Positions 37,680 to 49,769 of a stretch of DNA of 64,000 nt are shown one piece after another. The position numbers and the translations under genes are program-made. Below the pieces are notes generated by a model, which did no database searches, was not told where the DNA came from, and saw nothing but the letters and a program-made list of their open reading frames with translations. The stretch comes from Cardiocondyla obscurior (taxonomy: Eukaryota; Arthropoda; Insecta; Hymenoptera; Formicidae): assembly GCF_019399895.1 (NCBI RefSeq), contig NC_091868.1, positions 6,139,593 through 6,203,592 on the forward strand, given 5' to 3'. Each line of letters opens with the position of its first letter. The first letter of the stretch is position 1.

Positions 37680-38300
37680 CGTGGAAATAGCGGAACGGCG
37701 GAACAGAACGCTGGCGAAAGACGGGCGCGCGGGGTGGGAGCGGGGTGCGGCGCGACGATTGGCCGAGCCGAGAGGAGGCCCTCGCGGCGAGCACGGAGCG
37801 GATTCCGCGCGCCGCCACCACATCGTTTCCGACTCGCGCCACGTACGTGTCGTCCGTGGATTCAAGGTGCGCTGCCCGATCGCCTTCCGATCTATCGTCG
37901 CCGTCGCCGCTCGCTCGGGCGTCACTAGGTGAGTCACAGGATCGTCTAATTCCACCCGGCCGCCGATTAGCGCGTCACGATCCGCGAGTCGAAGCCGAGT
38001 CGCAGGTCGCCAGCCGTAAATCCGGTCCGGTTCGCGAAGAGGGTTCTCCTTTCCGTTGTCAGCTGCCAGCCGATCGGGTCCTCGCCCGGCGGCTTCCCGC
38101 GAGAGCTATTCCGGACTCCGGCGTCCCTTCCGCTTTCGCTCCAGCATCCCGACTTGCGATAGACTCGCGGCTCGCGGCGTTCCCCGCGGGCATAAAGGCG
38201 AGGTAGATCTCGCGCAGTACCGGTTTCGCCAGAGCGTCCCTCTCGCCGCATCGTGACGTGTTGTACGAAGTCGCCGAGGTTAGGATCGCCCGGCAACGGT
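37680..38300 (+). promoter_or_regulatory. CpG-rich island with candidate non-coding first exon
   Basis: This is one of the most GC- and CpG-dense stretches between repo and arginine kinase. It includes an inverted CCAAT (GATTGG at 37755-37760), followed by a canonical splice donor, CACTAG|GTGAGTCA, with the exon ending at 37928. The block could be a 5' untranslated exon for a plus-strand transcript. Arginine kinase, with an acceptor at 49753, is the only plus-strand gene downstream in the window. The long open frames on both strands here look like a by-product of high GC. Confidence 0.3.
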
Positions 38301-41300
38301 GATCGTAATCCAATAGCGTCGATACGCGATAATCTGATACGCGACGATTATTGGCATTGCCTAGAAATGACGATCGTCCCAGCCTTTCTCTTTCTCCCGC
38401 TGTCTGTCCGCAGACTGCACGCTTAGCTGGCAATTGTATCGGTTTTTTTTTTTTTTTTACTTTTGTTTACCGAACGCGTCGTTTCAGTCTGTAGAGACCT
38501 TCTCGAGCATCCTTCGGCGCGTAATACCTTTATTTATCGCGTCGAGATCGATTTCAAGTCGCCGCTTTATCGGCACGAGATGAAATTTAGGAATGGAGGC
38601 GTTTACGTAATAGAATAAGGATGACAATCGATAAGGCGCAACGTTCGTTGCAAGGCTCGGAAAATTTGCTTAGACTCGAGCCAACGTCAATAAAACTCGA
38701 CGTTTTTTAAGAAACGAAACAAGTTGAGGGAATAAAAACTGCAGCTCTACGCGAGAATTGTGTTTCTCGCTCTAAATATCGAGAGGCTTGCTTTCTATTT
38801 TTTTTCTCGCTTGAAAAAACATAGAAAAAAAAAAGAAATTTTTTTTTTACATCCTTGCTCTCGATTACTTTTATGTTTGCTCGACGCGAAATCTCGGTTT
38901 TCTGGAATTACGACAAAATATACGGCCGGGATAAAACCAAGAAGTTACCGCGGAAAGAAACGGAGATCATTTTTTGCAAATCTGTCCTCGATACGTTCGC
39001 GTTTTTTTGCCGGATTTGCGGCGAAGAGAAAGAGAGAGCGAGATAAAACTCGAAAGAGTTCCCAAACAAGACTAGTTCTCGGCCCTTTTGCGGGGAGATT
39101 TTAATATTTCTCGAGTTGCGTAACGGCATGAATCTATCGGGGAAACGCCCGATCTATCGTGGTCGATGCTAATCACAGTCGTCTCTTAACTACTTTCGTC
39201 TCAACTGCTTTCGCGTCATCGCGCGACGACGGGCGTCGTTCGCCGGGATTCCGAGAAGCGAATCGACGCGACTTGAAACGCGACAAGTTTGCGTCACTCG
39301 CGGCCGTTACGCCACATCCGCGAAAAGATGAGCGCATCCTCCCGCGATGATTTTCAACTCTGATATCTGGCGGCGAATACTTTGATAAACGGCCTCGCGC
39401 GAACGTGATCCTTGGCGAGAAGTTTTTTTTTGTTTTATCTCGCGCACCGTTTAATCGCGACTTTTTTCTATTTATTTTAGATTTTTTTTTTTCTCCCCTC
39501 TGATTACGAATCACGCAGCCTTTGTTGCCTGATTGCCCGAAGCGTTCGCGTTTCTCGATTTGGTGATACCGTTTTGTTCGCGACTCGACTCGACGAGTTT
39601 ATTCGAGAACGAAGCAGCAGCAGCAGCGTCGTGTAACGCTGCGAGTTAACCGAGATGGGCAGCTCGCCGACCCATCGTCGCGGCTAATATTATGAATTAG
39701 CGACGCGCAAACATTTATACAAGGGCAGTTTGCTGTCGTTAAATGAACCATACGCGCAGTTACGTCAATCGTTTTACGATGAAAAAAAAAGTCGCGACGC
39801 ATTTAAGTCGTATTGATCGTTAGCGAAAAGGAAAATGTATCGATTATTGTTGAAATTGTACGAAGAAGGTGCTCGAATCGTTATCCCTTTAAATTAAAAA
39901 AAAAAAATATATATATATATGCGATAATTTTGATTATAAATAATTAATTCCCTCCGCTCCTCCTAAAGGATATTTTCTCGAGCGTCCCCTCCCACTTCCG
40001 GCCGGCGTTCAATATCGGTCCGCCGTTGTTCGATCGCGATCGTTCGGCACGCTGATCGAACATGCAAATTGTTTCCGCTTGCGCGTGCATTGACAGATCG
40101 AGCTGTTCGCGTATAGATCCGTGCGCGAATCCCGGCGAGGTAGTTACGTAAGTTCGGAGATGCTCGAGCTGATGAATCCCCCAACCGTTTCGTCCGGGCG
40201 GTCTCGAATCCAGTCGGAAAAACTGCAAGCAACTTTTGACGTTGGCACGTAAATCAATTTTCTACGCGAGGACAACTTCAGGAATGCATACGGGTGCGAC
40301 GGTAGTTGTGGACCGATTAAATACCATGTCTGGTCATTTAAACTGACAAGGTCCTTAGGATGAAACTTTTCTCGCGTGACGACTGAATACGTAATTGAAC
40401 CGCTGATCGATAATCGCGATAAAATTTTAATGAAATATTTGAAATCTCTTTGCGTTGTGACATTACGCACGTGTGGTTGTCGGGTTAAAAATAAACTTGG
40501 ATAATTTACGAGTGCACGGCTCCGTGACGATTGTTAGAAATGACCGTTCGATCGAGCGGCAGCTCGATTCAAACTTATCGATCGACGATGTTTCTTCGAG
40601 TAATTCTCGATGAGATTTATACTCCCACGTTACGCGAAACTCCCATTGTACAAACGTCGTTGATTTAACCGTAGACTCGCTATTCATACAGGACGATTAG
40701 AAAGTAAGTTTGTTAAAAAGTATCGGAGCGAAATCGTATTAGCGGAAAAACGCACCTCATCTCAAGTATCGAGATATACATTCTAATCTTTATTGACGCT
40801 ACGTAATCGCATTAGATAACGCTTGCCACCCATTTGCAACGATTTGCATATCGCATAATTTTATTTCCTCCGAATGTAGACGGAAATCAAAATTCTGTTT
40901 CGAGTGGGACGAGGATTTTATTTTATAATTGTTAAAACTAGAGGAATCAGTTTATGAGGAAGGGCCTTATTAATTGTGGGTAACGCGAATGTTATATATT
41001 ATTCCTATTTTTTTTTTTTTTAATTTTGTTAAAGGCATTTGCAACGTGATTTATCCCTTGCACGCGCCACGTGTTAAAACGAGTTGCAGGCAGGCGCATT
41101 ATCGAATGACGTGTTTCTCGATTCTTTAAGGCCAGATGTGGCTTGCCTCCTCCTCCTCCTCGCGCATTACTGACTTTTATACTTGACACGCTGACGTGCC
41201 TCCCAGGAGTGCTCGGCGAGAAAGGTGCAAAAAAAAATCTGTTTTGCGAGTACACGTCAGTTTCTCGGGGCGAACTTGGACCTGACAAAACCGTCTTGAA

Positions 41301-44300
41301 TTCGATTTTTCCTTTTATTTTAATTACTTATTGGGTACATCTCGTACAGTCATTGCGATTGACAGTTACGATCGCAGATATCAATACGTGATATCGCCAA
41401 CATTTTATTTCCTAATTAATTCTTATTCCAAAAGTTTGAAAATTATTATTATTTTTTTTTTGTAATTAAATATAGATTTTGCTTATAATATTTCAAGCGT
41501 TATAACAGTGTTTATTTATAGCGTAAATAACGTAACGCATATATAATTTCTCACCGCGAAACCGTACGAGCGCTTTAATATCTTCTTGCTGATGTAACGT
41601 GCGCGATAAGATAGCATAAGGGCAAACACCTGTCTCGAGGAGACGTGTTATTCGAGGGTCAGATATTCTGGCACGGGAAATTAAGCGTTATAAATGTCCG
41701 CTGGGGTTAACAGAGCTATGTCACTCACAAAGATATCAACGGATCAGATCTTTATTAACGATTCGTGTCATTTAAAATTCAGACTTTTGTGATTGAACGA
41801 TGCAGTTAATAGTCACTTAAAAATTCAAGATATTTTTTGTTGCACCTGTGGCGGATTAAACGAGACACTCGTCGAGTGCTTCGTAACGAGATGTAACGGG
41901 AAAGAATAAAACGTCACGATTGAGCTCTTAATTACGCTTTAAGTCGTCAAAACAATATCGGGACTGATTAGAGAGACCGACCGCTCGGTGCATTTAATTA
42001 TTTCGCTACGTTATTAGTTTCGTTCCTTCTATACCCTGGGATTATCGATGAAAGGTAGATGGACGAGTCTGGGAATAATATTGATAACCATGTGAGATTG
42101 TGTCGGAGGCTATAAAGTCGTCAAATAATTTATAACGATTTATTTCGTCTCTAGGTTTTACGCACGAGGGGCGTCCTTGACCTTACTGTTACAATAGACT
42201 CCACCAAGTGAAACTCGAAATCTGTTTGATGGTTTAACAGCATGATACTTTTTTTTTTTTTTTTTAAGTATATTAATATTACGATTTTTGGGATATATTT
42301 GTATTTCATTCAAGTGCAACGGATTTCTAGCGGGGGAGGCACGTCGTCTGTCCAGAAATAAATTAGTTTGTCCGTGGCCAAGCAGAAGCCTCTGTTGTTT
42401 ACGATCTCAATTTGTAGCTTTGCGTGTTACATGCCGGATTTAGAGTGCCAGGTTTCCGTATTGCATAACGGTCGCGCCCGTACGATTGCCAACTGTGTTT
42501 CGCCTGTCACCGTCACCCATCGTCATTAACGTTGGAGGATATTACGATAAAAATATTTGACAAAGCTCGCTGGCAGAACTCTGAATATAAATGCCGACGG
42601 ACGCGTTAAAGACTTGAAAATGTTAAGTCGGAGATGCAGCATTTCCGATGATAAAATTAATTCAATTTTAGCTTTCTCGATGTAATGCCTTTAATGTCTT
42701 AAACGGTTGAGGGAATATCGTAATTGAGCCGCTAAATTTTCTTTCTAAACCATCTTCACGATCTGTCTCGCATATTTCTTTGAAATTTTGTGCAATTTTT
42801 TTTTGGCGAGTCTGCGGAAAATTTTAACTTTGTAGAAATTTCATCGATAGGAAATCATCCTAGCCTTCCATTGGAATATCTCCACGACTTCGTCAATTAA
42901 TAAGCTTATCGGTCGAGTTATCAAATTTATTTCGCGTTGTAGCAAGTCGTCGATAGATAGCGCGATGCTGCAGGAAGCGGTTGCGCAAATGCATGGATCA
43001 ATAGATGCATTTCTCGCAGGATCAGAGAGAGCCTTCCTGGGAAAGAGACGTTCTCCTTTCTTCCCAAAGAGCGAGTTACGTCAATTGAGTTTTTGCAGAC
43101 GGCGAAATCAATCTTGCGAAATTAGAAAATTTGGAAAATAAATTAGGTTTATTCTCTGAATCGTCGATAAGCTTTTTTATCCGGAAAATTGAAATTCTGA
43201 TCACGTTGAGAAACCGAAGACTTCGCTGGGAGTTTTCAAGGTAATGTTCGACCCTGAATTTGATACCGAGGTGCATGCGAGGTCACGGGCATCCCTCCAC
43301 GGAGGAAAACTCGAGAGTTAATTTCTCAGACCTTGTATTGATCGGCACGATTATTTTTTTTTTTTTTTTACTCAAAGCGAACGGAAACGCGGGTCTCCCG
43401 CTTTTCAATTCGAGCATACCGATTTGTCACGTAGCACTTCGCCGGGTCTCTCTTGATGGCTAGCAGGTGCGATTGCGTAACGAGCGAGCGTAATCTCGCG
43501 GAGGTGGGACTCTAAAAATAAAAACAAGCCGCGAGCGATAGATCTTTTTCTCTCGGATAAAAAATAAAAAAAAAATAACAAAATTAATTAATTAATTAAA
43601 ATCACTAATCTACCATCGGCTCTACGAAATCTCGAGTTCGATAATTTACTTGAGTGAAAAGACGCCAGATTAATTCCGCGAGCCTGGGCATTCGTTAGTC
43701 GACGTTCATTCGAACGAGATACCGAAAGTACCTCGCTGGAGATCGGCTCGCGCGGGATATTACAGATTTGTTTTTGTTCTTTAATATTCTCTTTGCTTCC
43801 TAGTATTACTCCCGCGCGAACAGCGGGCTTAATCCGGCGGAGGATTATGCAAAGCAGATCTCCAAGTGGCGCGCAAATGGCGCGTTAACTCACGTCACGC
43901 CTGACCGACACGATTTCATGGTGTTCTATGCGTCATCGCGGAGGCAGGCTCACGGTTATCGCGGAAGTGCGAACGAACCTAAGCTCAGTTTGGAATCCGC
44001 AGCAATTCCTTCGCGGAATTAAGCGGAACGCTCACATCCGGCGACGGAGCGTCTCGTGCGCGATATACCGCTTGATTGATAGAGCCCGCTTTTCTAAGAA
44101 ATCCTGGCGAGAGATAAAATATACTCTCGCTAATTACAAATTATATTACAGCACATTGAAACTCTTATTGTTAATAAATTTTTGCGCAAAGCACGCCGCA
44201 ATAAGACCGTGCACGATTAATTAATTAATCGCGCGCGACAGTTGTATCCTCTTAACGCTCTGCGCAAACGTCGTGTTGCAAACCCTAACCAGCCTCTCGC

Positions 44301-45599
44301 GGGATTTGCATCTCGGGCATACAAATATGTGCGATTAATTATAAGTAACTCGCCAGAAATTAACGTCTCGCCGGCGCTGCTAATTATATCGATTTTAAAT
44401 GATTCTAGTTAGGGAAATAATTCTTATAAATAATTATCTGTCATCGTGAACGTAAAAAGTGCATCAACGAATCGTTATCGTCCCTGCCATCGTACACTTG
44501 GTATCGCGATAATTTTATCTTGCGGAACGCGAGCCTAGAACTCGAGATCGCGATCGCGCGTAGCTCTTGATAACTTGCGTCGTTTTCTCTCTAAGCAACA
44601 AGATAAAGGCAATCCCGCGCCAAGTTTATTTATTAATTTCGATTACGATTACGATTAATTGCAAGGGTCTCGGAGAGAAATAATACTTGCGTATAAATTA
44701 TATAATTTTCTTTTTTAATAATTTTTATAGAATGTAAGATAATAATTAGTATAATTGTGTTGGCTACTCACCTGCGAACAGTCAACTTCGGCCGGGGTTT
44801 TTTCTGCAAGTAGTTATCTCGCGCTCGTCACGACTAAGTTTGCATGCTGCGTTAAAATTTACCCCGCGATCGCTTTCTTCGTGCCGACGACACTTTGGCC
44901 GCCCTTTCATAATTCCTACGAGTCTTTTAAACGTTCTCTGCGAGGTTGAAGAGGCAGGCAGGCAGGCAGTGAAGTGGTGGATGCAGTAACGAGTCTTTTG
45001 AATCGCCGTCTTCTCGCTTCCGGCTACAATAACGACGATAATATCACGGAATAACACGTTTCTGTATATGGGCACACAGAGGATTAGTCTATTATTTTAG
45101 CGCGGCTTAACAGGAAAAACTTATTATTCATTGCCGCGAAAGTGTAGATTTAGCTTAAAAAAATTATAATTAAATTAAAAAAGAAACTTGATTTAAATGT
45201 GATATTTTCTATTTAAACGTGATTGCGTAGAAAATTTTTGTTTCATCGATTTATGTTAGGCAAAAGAAATTAATTATACCGAATTACCGGTCGCTGACAT
45301 TTCACAACTTCAATGCGGCATGTAGACATAAGTGACGAGAAACCAGAGCTTGGACATTTCATCTGGCAGCCTCGTTGGCGAAAACTGCGGTTTCGCAAGC
45401 GCCTTTATTATTTCCACTATTCGTTAATGACGCTCGTTTCGTCATTGACGAAACAATTGCCAATTCAAACAATTAACGCGTTTTGGAATTTTCATTGGAT
45501 GCTACCCAGTGATGATTCTTTTTACACCTGATAGCATCAGCCCTATTAAATCCCAATTCTTGCAATGTAACGCGACGTTATGATATTTCTCGACGTTGT
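38301..45599. other. Gene-poor intergenic DNA
   Basis: No coding exon is supported. A (GGCA)4 repeat lies at 44953-44968. A strong minus-strand donor, CGCAG|GTGAGT, lies near 44771, but no matching exon partner or conserved frame was found. Confidence 0.4.
44953..44968. repeat. (GGCA)4 repeat
   Basis: Four perfect tandem GGCA units are followed by a partial one. Confidence 0.9.
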
Positions 45600-48051
45600 A
45601 ATTGTTGCTGCTCGCGTTCGGTTAATATCCCGAGTGCGAAGGGTTGGAAGAGAGTCGAAGGTGGAAATTTTCGGGGTTTGAAAGCACGCGAGGGCAAATG
45701 CACCGACGCACGTGCGTGCGGACGCGCTAGTGTGCGTGAGTTTTCCCGTATACGGCGGCGAACCACATCGCCCGGGTATGTGTGTGGATGTGTGTGTGGG
45801 TGTAGGTGCGTGCTATCGACCGGGTATCCTCCGTGCTGCTGGACGGACGGCGGCGTGCCCCACCCTGAAGAGGGTAGGGAGCTCGGGTGCGAGCGAGAGG
45901 AGCCCGCGTGCCGGCCGCGGAATGGACGAAGACGACGAGCCGAGGGGGCGAGAGAGCACAAGGGAAAAAGAGACGGAGAGAGCGAGAGAGAGACCACGGC
46001 ACGCAGAATGCCGCCTCCTGCTTAGTGATAGCGTAGAGACTGTAGTGTTCACATCACACCACACACCTAACCAAAATTTCTCGTTCACTATTCAAAGAAA
46101 GTTTCATATATATATATATATATATACATAATATAAATATTCGCACAAATTAGTCAAGATAGTTTCTCGCACCCTACACCACCCGCACATCCGCACACGT
46201 ATCCACACACACGCAACACGCACACGTATATATATATGTATATATATATTTATATGTATATTTTATATTCGCGTCGCGAGACAAGTTAAGGGGTGCGTCC
46301 GAAAGTCGGACGTGAAAGAGAGAGAGAGAGGAAAAGAGCGGTGAGAGAAAAAAAAGGCACTGGAAAACGTGACCGGTCCTTCGCCGGAGGAGTCTTCCCG
46401 AAGAGAGGTGGTGGTGCTTTTACACTTCGTTTCGACACGTTGCGTTCGCATTTTCGACACCCGGCGTTCGTTCCCCCTCCCTCTTCTTTTCCCGGGTGCC
46501 CCCGACACGCCGTGAACGAGACGAGGGACTCTTCATCCCCCCGGCCGAGATTTTCCTCGTGACGATCTCCCCCCGCTTGTCCGGAAAGCTTCCGACGTGT
46601 TGCATCGTTTCGCCAAGTTCGAGGAAGAGCTCGGCGGAGGGAATCGCTTCTTTTCCTTCTCGCGATCATCGTGAAATTTTGTCGATTTCTTCTGGTCGAC
46701 GTTAATGTGGATCTGTTGAGACTATTAGAGTGCGTGCAACCAGCTTCTCGGCGATGTGTCTCTCGTCACGTTCGAAGTGTGTAATTACGCGTATTATGCC
46801 ATCTTTGAATTGCAGCGGGACGAAGTCCGCTCGATTGAACTGAATTACGAGTCATAAAGGCTTTCCGCGACCCTTTTTTTTCCTCCGACAATCGCGAGTC
46901 GAGTCATCTTGATCCCTTCCATCGAGTCATCATTTATTAATTAATAACAGCTAATTCATTACCTTTATGTTGATCTCGCAGGTCGTAATTTGATCTGTAA
47001 TTAACATTGATCAAATATCTTGTAAGATTCAGAACGACTTTCTTTAACGTGTTCGAATTCTTTTGGTACCGGTATCTTTTTTTTCAAAATTCGCCGCTTA
47101 ATTAAAGTAAATTAATCGGGAAAATCTTTCGCGACTATTAATTAATTATAAAAAAGTCTTAATCTTCTCGCAGGTGAATAATATCTTTTTCATCCTGTAA
47201 ATCTTACAAATCCACGGGATTTTGGGTCTTTAAAGACACGATCTGAAGCGATTGAAAGAATCATCCCCTCTCTAAAGCCACCGTAGAAATTCTCGCTCGG
47301 TCCCGGGAAGTAGCCGGCGTGTCGAGCGTGCGTCGGTGAGAGAGCCTCCCGGAGGCAACGCGACGCGACGCGACGCGAATTAACGCGAGAGTTTAAACGA
47401 GCACCATCACCTCGTGCGTCGGCAGATCGCTTTGCTCGAGAAAGAAGAAGAACGAGGTAGCGGGGTGGCACAACCGGCGGCGTTCAGCGATATCCCCGGT
47501 GGCCGAAAGGGCAGCGAAGAAGAAGAAGAAAGAGGACGGAGGCAACGCAGGGCAGGAAATACGCGAGAAAGGTCTGTCGGTCGCGACCTTTGACCTGTCC
47601 CTGCCGCGACCTCCCGCGAGCCCGATCGAGGATAAACCTACCCAGCCAGGATTCTTCCCATCGGGATTCTTGATCCGCGGAGAGAGGCGCAGTCCTTGGC
47701 TGAGACCGACGACGAAAGAAAAAGAAAACGCACCGCGCGAAAGGGACTCGCCACGACGACGGCGATTCTCCATCCACGCCCGCGTTTGCTCTCTCTCTCC
47801 CTTTTCCGCGACGTTTCGCGCGCCGGAAGCGCGCGCTCACCTGACGCCGGGTACGCCCGACCGTCGCGCGTACAAGCGCCAGGATAAGGAGAGACTCCTC
47901 GCGCCCCAAGGGCGGTTTCCAGCCACCGGCGAGAGTTTCTCTCGCGCGAGCTCTCTTCCCCTCTTCCTCCCCTCACGGCCCTTCGTCTCCTCGCTCGTCA
48001 GGAGCATCGTCTTTAGTCTTCTCGCCGTAGTCTCCTCGTCGTCCCAGCGAC
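45600..48051. promoter_or_regulatory. CpG-rich upstream region of arginine kinase
   Basis: This stretch is GC- and purine/pyrimidine-rich, with GT-rich sequence near 45777-45810, TA repeats near 46106-46127 and 46226-46256, GA tracts near 46315-46330, and a CGACG repeat at about 47358-47378. Possible acceptors occur at 46980 and 47171. The segment from about 47.6 kb up to 48051 is the likely promoter and leader of the first acylated arginine kinase exon. Long frames in it have no domain. Confidence 0.4.
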
Positions 48052-48092
48052 ATGGGCGGATGTACCTCGAAGGATACCACGTCGGGCGACGA
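48052..48092 (+). CDS. Argk: Arginine kinase alternative first exon A (acylation motif)
   Basis: The ATG opens a short exon reading MGGCTSKDTTSGD and ends in donor GA|GTACGT with two bases of a codon left over. The arginine kinase exon begins at 49754 with T, then Lys-Lys-Gly-Asn-Asn before the standard Met. Joining completes the Asp codon and stays in frame, giving a 374-aa isoform. An in-frame TAG lies 24 bp upstream, so this ATG is the true first one. Gly2, Ser6 and Lys7 fit the N-myristoyltransferase rule, and Cys4 could be palmitoylated. This would tether part of the phosphagen kinase to membranes. Splicing and acylation are predicted, not shown. Confidence 0.72.
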
Positions 48093-48698
48093 GTACGTAT
48101 CCGCGAGAAACCTTTCAGCGGCTTGGGAAAAAATTGTCTCTCCGTCTCGTCTATTTTTCTCTATCGCTGCTTTTTTTTTTTTATTTCCAACTTTTGGTAT
48201 ATCTAAACTCTGTTTTATTTTAGATGTATTTTGATTTCGATATCTATTAAAACGGCTGGAATTATTATCCGTGATGACCCGTCCTAGCTGTGCCGTTACG
48301 TCGTTAACGTGTAGCCGTCGAAATTTTACGGACGTAAGACTAGAGTAAGAGTTTTCAAGATTTAGCGTATTCGATGTTTATCGAGTTTCACACCCGGGAA
48401 CTCCGATAAAAGGCCTCAAGTGGTTGTTGAGCAAAGCTAGCGATATCGACAACTTCCAGAGCTATTTCCTTTTCTTTTCTACTTTTTTTTTATTTTTTTA
48501 TTTCTCCTTAATTGTGTCTAACAAACTTGCCAGGCTGGTTCTCGGGTTTACGATGTCTCCGGATTTTCGCGCGATGGTTTAACGCGACGTCAATGCTCGT
48601 CCCGCATGTGTTTCGCGTAGAAGATCTCGGCACGAGCTAAGCCGTTTCTTCTCATTCTCGAATCGGCGATCGACGCATAATCGTTGCCTCAACGAGCG
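48093..48698. other. Intron / promoter between the two alternative first exons
   Basis: This 606-bp stretch has T-rich runs near 48169-48181 and 48484-48502. It should contain the promoter of first exon B. No coding sequence is seen. Confidence 0.4.
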
Positions 48699-48814
48699 AT
48701 GGGCGGCATATGCTCGTCGCTGGGTATATGCGAGTCGGCGGACGACCAGCAAACCGTTCAACAAACCGTCCAACAGACCGAGAACGTCAACGTCGATGAC
48801 GACGACGAAGACGT
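48699..48814 (+). CDS. Argk: Arginine kinase alternative first exon B (acylation motif)
   Basis: The ATG opens a frame reading MGGICSSLGICESADD, then three Q-T-V/E repeats and an acidic end, DDDDED. The donor GT|GTACGT (exon end 48814) leaves two codon bases, which the T at 49754 completes to Val, then Lys-Lys-Gly-Asn-Asn and the usual Met. The product would be 399 aa. An in-frame TAA lies 21 bp upstream. Gly2 and Ser6 fit N-myristoylation; Cys5 and Cys11 are possible palmitoylation sites. It shares with exon A the same phase and an identical donor hexamer, which argues strongly that both are real alternatives from separate promoters. Confidence 0.68.
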
Positions 48815-49753
48815 GTACGTATGCTCATACGCCTTCGACCCTGGGATGCACTCCGTGAGCCAAACGCGACTTGACTTCCCTCGCGGATTGCTCCGATAAA
48901 GAGCTGCCAAACTGTCGATGTGACAATACGAATAAATTCTCTTTCGAAAAGAGGAAAGCCGCGGATCATTTCGTTTATCATTTTCTTGGAGAAGAAAGCC
49001 TTTCTTAAGCCTTAAAAAATGTTGAAAAATGATCATCGCGTTTGCCATTGGGAAGGATTACATTTTTCTTAAAATTAAGAAAATTAAATTTAAATAAAAA
49101 AAGAAATAAAGGAATTGTTCTCTTCGTGAAATTTTAACTTGCAGTGCATCCTAGAGGTACAAGTGCACCACGCACCAAGAACAAGGCACACGTGCTGCAC
49201 CGAAGGAATTTTAAAAGCATACGTCAAGTATAGATATCAAAATGTATCCGGGGAATTGTGGAAGACGTATGTGTAAGAGCAATATCGCACGTTAAAAAGA
49301 GTAAATTGCCGGATACCCGGCCAGACGATTTAGCCCAGAATTTATGACGCCGATTCGATCGGATTAACCCCAAGTGTTCAAAGAGACCCGCGACTGATAT
49401 TGAAATACTCTGCACTTGCAATTAAACGGTGTTGTAAACTCCGATGTAACTTTACACATCAGAAGCATCTATTTTTAATTTGTGTTTCCTCGATGTTCTG
49501 CACAGCATAACGAGTCGGCGAACAAAGCGAAATAATGTCAGTTGAAGGATTAACTTTTCAAACTAAGGAATTAATTTTCAAACTTAATTTTAAAACATTA
49601 AATTATTTGTATTCAACTTTTGAGAAGATAAAATCTTTGTTGAATCGATTGAAAGAAATCCTTCAACTAAATCATTTTTTTTTTTCTTAATCGTATTATT
49701 TCTACGGAAAAAAATGTTCTTCTCTAATATAATTGTATAACATTTTGTTGCAG
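48815..49753. other. Intron upstream of the common arginine kinase exon
   Basis: About 940 bp with no coding sequence. It ends in a good acceptor, TTTTGTTGCAG, at 49753. A promoter for the plain 355-aa isoform could lie here or farther upstream. Confidence 0.5.
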
Positions 49754-49769
49754 TAAAAAAGGTAACAAC

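Noticed and set aside
37341..37955. 204-codon open frame on the minus strand
   Set aside because: It lies in a GC-rich block where stop codons are rare, has frames open on both strands, and shows Arg/Pro/Ser-rich sequence with no domain.
45578..46131. Several overlapping open frames on both strands
   Set aside because: They are by-products of GT/AC and GA/CT repeats; no conserved sequence.
47499..48206. 235-codon open frame on the plus strand over the arginine kinase leader
   Set aside because: Composition is low-complexity and charged with no family resemblance. It overlaps, in another frame, the well-supported first exon at 48052.
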